DNA of 64,000 nucleotides from positions 1 through 64,000 of the forward strand of contig LGRX02034712.1 of assembly GCA_001247695.2 (NCBI GenBank), written 5' to 3'. The translations under genes were made by a program, and so were the position numbers. The notes below the pieces were generated by a model. It did not search any database. It saw nothing but the letters and a program-made list of their open reading frames with translations, and was not told the DNA's origin. Numbering within the stretch: the first letter of the stretch is position 1; the number at the start of each line of letters is the position of its first letter. This DNA comes from Cymbomonas tetramitiformis (lineage: Eukaryota > Chlorophyta > Pyramimonadophyceae > Pyramimonadales > Pyramimonadaceae). Positions 62,042-64,000 of the stretch are shown here, piece after piece.

Positions 62042-63328
62042 CTAATTCTTCAAGGAATTGACCAAGGTGTTGATCGTGTTGATGAGTTTGCCAGACCCAT
62101 CCTTGGCACCCTGATTCTGTTGCGGCTGTCTCCGATTCTGCTGAAAGGGATTTTGAGCTGGTGGCTTACCCTTGATCTCCTTTCCATCTGGGGTTCTGTT
62201 GGAGAAACAATCCTTTGTGGCGTGATTGGTACGACCACATCGTTGGCAAGGCTGAGGAGGATTTGGTGCTGCTCCTTTTCCTTTTCCTTTTCCACCTTTT
62301 CCCTTGCCTTTTCCACCTTTTCCCTTTGTCCGATTCTGCGGAAAATTCTGGCTGCCATTCTGATTCCAACTCCTATTTCTGTTGGATCTGTCATATGGCT
62401 TTTGGCCACGTCCTCTGTTCTGTTCCTTTCTGACTGGACCTCCAGTTGACTGTTCCTTCTGCCCCCGATAGTGAAGGGTCTCTGACTGCTTCGAATGAAC
62501 GACATAATTCAAGTCGAGCAGTATCTGTGTGGTTAATGACCACGACAGATTATTCCTTTCTGTCTCTGTCAGGAATCGTAAATGGAACTGTCTGCGAAGT
62601 TCTGAATCTATGCTGTTGACAAATCTGTCCTTTATCAACACATCTTCCAGTTCAACTGCTGCCAATGCAGCCAGTGAAGTGAATGTGCGTAGATAATCTG
62701 AGAAAGTCTGGCTTCCTTGAGTCAGTGACATCAGGTGTTTCTTAGCCACTGATCTTTTATGGGGGTTACCAAACTGTCTGATGAAAATTCCTCTGATCCC
62801 TTCATATGTGGCATCTGGTTGATTTGCCACGACCTGGAAATAGTGTCGGTCATTATTCTGTATGAGGGTCAGGAAAACTGTGATCAGGTCCTTGTCTGGA
62901 ACTCCTGGATACGTGAATTGGAAGTACCTATCCACGGTTTCCAACCAAACCTCTGCGTCCATTCCTGATTTGAATTCCGTAGGTGGTGTCATTTTCACCT
63001 TGGGAACCAAACTAGGTGGTGCTGGTGCTGGAATTGGATCTGCATCTGGATCTGTGAAGACCATTGGAGGATTGTCTGCAGTATATTCATCATCTGGTTC
63101 CTTAGGCTCGTTTTCAGAATCCCGATATCTGCTCATATCAGGCTTCATGCGGCTGATACCATCGAAGTACCCTATCTGGTCGAATCTGGTCTGGGTATTA
63201 TCATAACCAACGAGCCATTTTGGGATCTTGAACCGACTGTATGCATCATATGAGCCTAAGATGTCAAAGAACCATGTTGACGGATCTGCGCTGATGGCTG
63301 GAATGTCTGAATCTTCTGCTTCTGCCAT
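62042..63328 (-). CDS. gag of gypsy-2 copy B, 428 aa, intact
   Basis: ATG 63328. N-terminal SADPSTWFFDILGSYDAYSR; Ty3-type capsid core at about 120-260 (AEVWLETVDRYFQFTYPG, FLTLIQNNDRHYFQVV, FSDYLRTFTSLAALAAVELE, KDRFVNSIDSELRRQFHLRF); basic KGKGGKGKGK tract; CCHC zinc knuckle CQRCGRTNHATKDC at about 365-378; Gln/Asn-rich tail. Typical Ty3/gypsy Gag that packages element RNA. The frame is uninterrupted although pol is truncated. Confidence 0.92.
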   Translation of the reverse strand: MAEAEDSDIPAISADPSTWFFDILGSYDAYSRFKIPKWLVGYDNTQTRFDQIGYFDGISRMKPDMSRYRDSENEPKEPDDEYTADNPPMVFTDPDADPIPAPAPPSLVPKVKMTPPTEFKSGMDAEVWLETVDRYFQFTYPGVPDKDLITVFLTLIQNNDRHYFQVVANQPDATYEGIRGIFIRQFGNPHKRSVAKKHLMSLTQGSQTFSDYLRTFTSLAALAAVELEDVLIKDRFVNSIDSELRRQFHLRFLTETERNNLSWSLTTQILLDLNYVVHSKQSETLHYRGQKEQSTGGPVRKEQNRGRGQKPYDRSNRNRSWNQNGSQNFPQNRTKGKGGKGKGKGGKGKGKGAAPNPPQPCQRCGRTNHATKDCFSNRTPDGKEIKGKPPAQNPFQQNRRQPQQNQGAKDGSGKLINTINTLVNSLKN

Positions 63329-64000
63329 CTAAGAAAAACAAAACACAACACCAAAAATACCTTCAGCTAACTGAGTGTGTGTGTTGATATATATATACCT
63401 ATGTTATATATGGTATATCGGTATGTTTACATACATATAGTACATTAGTACATAATAAAGAGGTAAGTATATATACATATCCACCTTCTTCCCCCCTCAA
63501 GGAAGTGTGTGATATTGTGGCAGTTGTCAATTGCCAATACCTCATAATCAGCATGCATCCATTTAGGAAGCATCTGTCACAGTTCTTGGGTTGTAGCCCA
63601 TCATATAATCATGTCTGTGATGAAAACAGCATGATATATTAACGCCAAACACGAAGTTTTATCGGAATTACAGTGGCATTTCAGGGCATATTACGTTACA
63701 GTGGCCCACATACCTAATAGTATGATTAGGGTGTTACATGGTATCAGTAACCCTAAAATAGGTAAAAAAAATAAGCAGTATAGATTTTTTTGCAAAGGTT
63801 TTTAAGCAAAACTGCATTTAATACCTAAATGAATGTAAGGTGGTTTTCAGAGGGTACGTTACACCCCTGTTACACACATTTAATTTTAGGGGTGTTACAG
63901 GGTGTTACAAGTGCTGTATAAATCAGGGAATATTTGTTAATAGCTGAATAATCAGATCAGCAAAAAAAATCCACACACATTTTTCATTTTGAAATCATGC
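63329..64000 (-). repeat. 5' region of gypsy-2 copy B
   Basis: Resembles 46771-47300 in copy A: (TA)n tract, CCACCTTCTTCCCCCCTCAA, cagttcttgggttgtagccc, then AT-rich sequence rich in 'gggtgttaca'. Presumably leader plus LTR. LTR limits cannot be set because the second LTR is missing. Confidence 0.55.

Larger units (their letters stand above)
60598..64000 (-). mobile_element. gypsy-2 copy B, truncated Ty3/gypsy element
   Basis: It has a 5' region, gag, protease and the first part of RT. At about 60598 the RT reading FFDFIDQFLV changes abruptly into the Ty3-methyltransferase element. No LTR end or duplication is seen there, so this is a rearrangement or truncation junction rather than a clean insertion. 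The 5' region runs off the window edge. Confidence 0.8.

Noticed and set aside
63730..63750. TGGTATCAG resembling an initiator-Met-tRNA primer site
   Set aside because: It is on the plus strand whereas gypsy-2 is on the minus strand, and the equivalent position in copy A is not conserved.

Overview
The window looks like nuclear DNA of a unicellular alga-like eukaryote. The one certain host gene is a seven-exon ribosomal protein eL13 gene with GT-AG introns at 29846-31163. Its N-terminus (MVRHNNEIP) resembles plant and green-algal eL13, so a green-lineage alga such as a prasinophyte is my best guess. That is inference, because no marker gene is present. Most of the rest is mobile DNA and satellites.

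Layout. 1-1.8 kb holds three GC-rich minisatellites. 1.86-2.86 kb carries an unrecognised 333-aa gene (minus). From 4.36 to 13.69 kb, and again at 25.03-28.41 and 32.48-44.55 kb, lies a family of small LTR elements that I label E1-E7. For six of them I could place LTR pairs with 5-bp target duplications, and for E7 a probable one. E1-E6 encode only a Gag-like protein: capsid-like region, zinc knuckle, acidic linker and, in all but E2, a predicted C-terminal membrane segment. E7 is an internally deleted relative. None has protease, reverse transcriptase or integrase, so they must be mobilised in trans. They are nested: a hAT transposon sits in E2, which sits in an LTR of E7. A solo LTR, E5 and E6 all sit in E4, and a TIR element sits in an LTR of E6. 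Subtracting the insertions restores reading frame and equal LTR lengths, so the order of events can be read directly.

13.7-24.7 kb is gene-poor. It has TTGACA-type arrays, a GTCTTC palindrome cluster, orphan LTRs and three copies of a roughly 500-bp repeat that appears to fold into a conserved RNA-like three-way junction; a fourth core copy lies at 47.7 kb.

45.06-64.0 kb contains autonomous-type Ty3/gypsy elements, all on the minus strand. Two truncated copies of one family (gypsy-2: gag, protease and part of RT) flank a chromovirus-like element. That element encodes Gag, an unknown middle protein, retropepsin and a 1333-aa Pol. A Dam-like adenine-methyltransferase domain lies between RNase H and integrase, and a C5-cytosine-methyltransferase-like ORF follows Pol in the -1 frame. 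Two methyltransferase-type modules in one retrotransposon, the Gag-plus-membrane-segment elements and the structured repeat are the most unusual items here.

Starts: several ORFs (Gag, protease, cytosine methyltransferase, acidic ORF) have no ATG at their 5' end. This suggests frameshift-coupled expression or decay, and it is noted where it applies.
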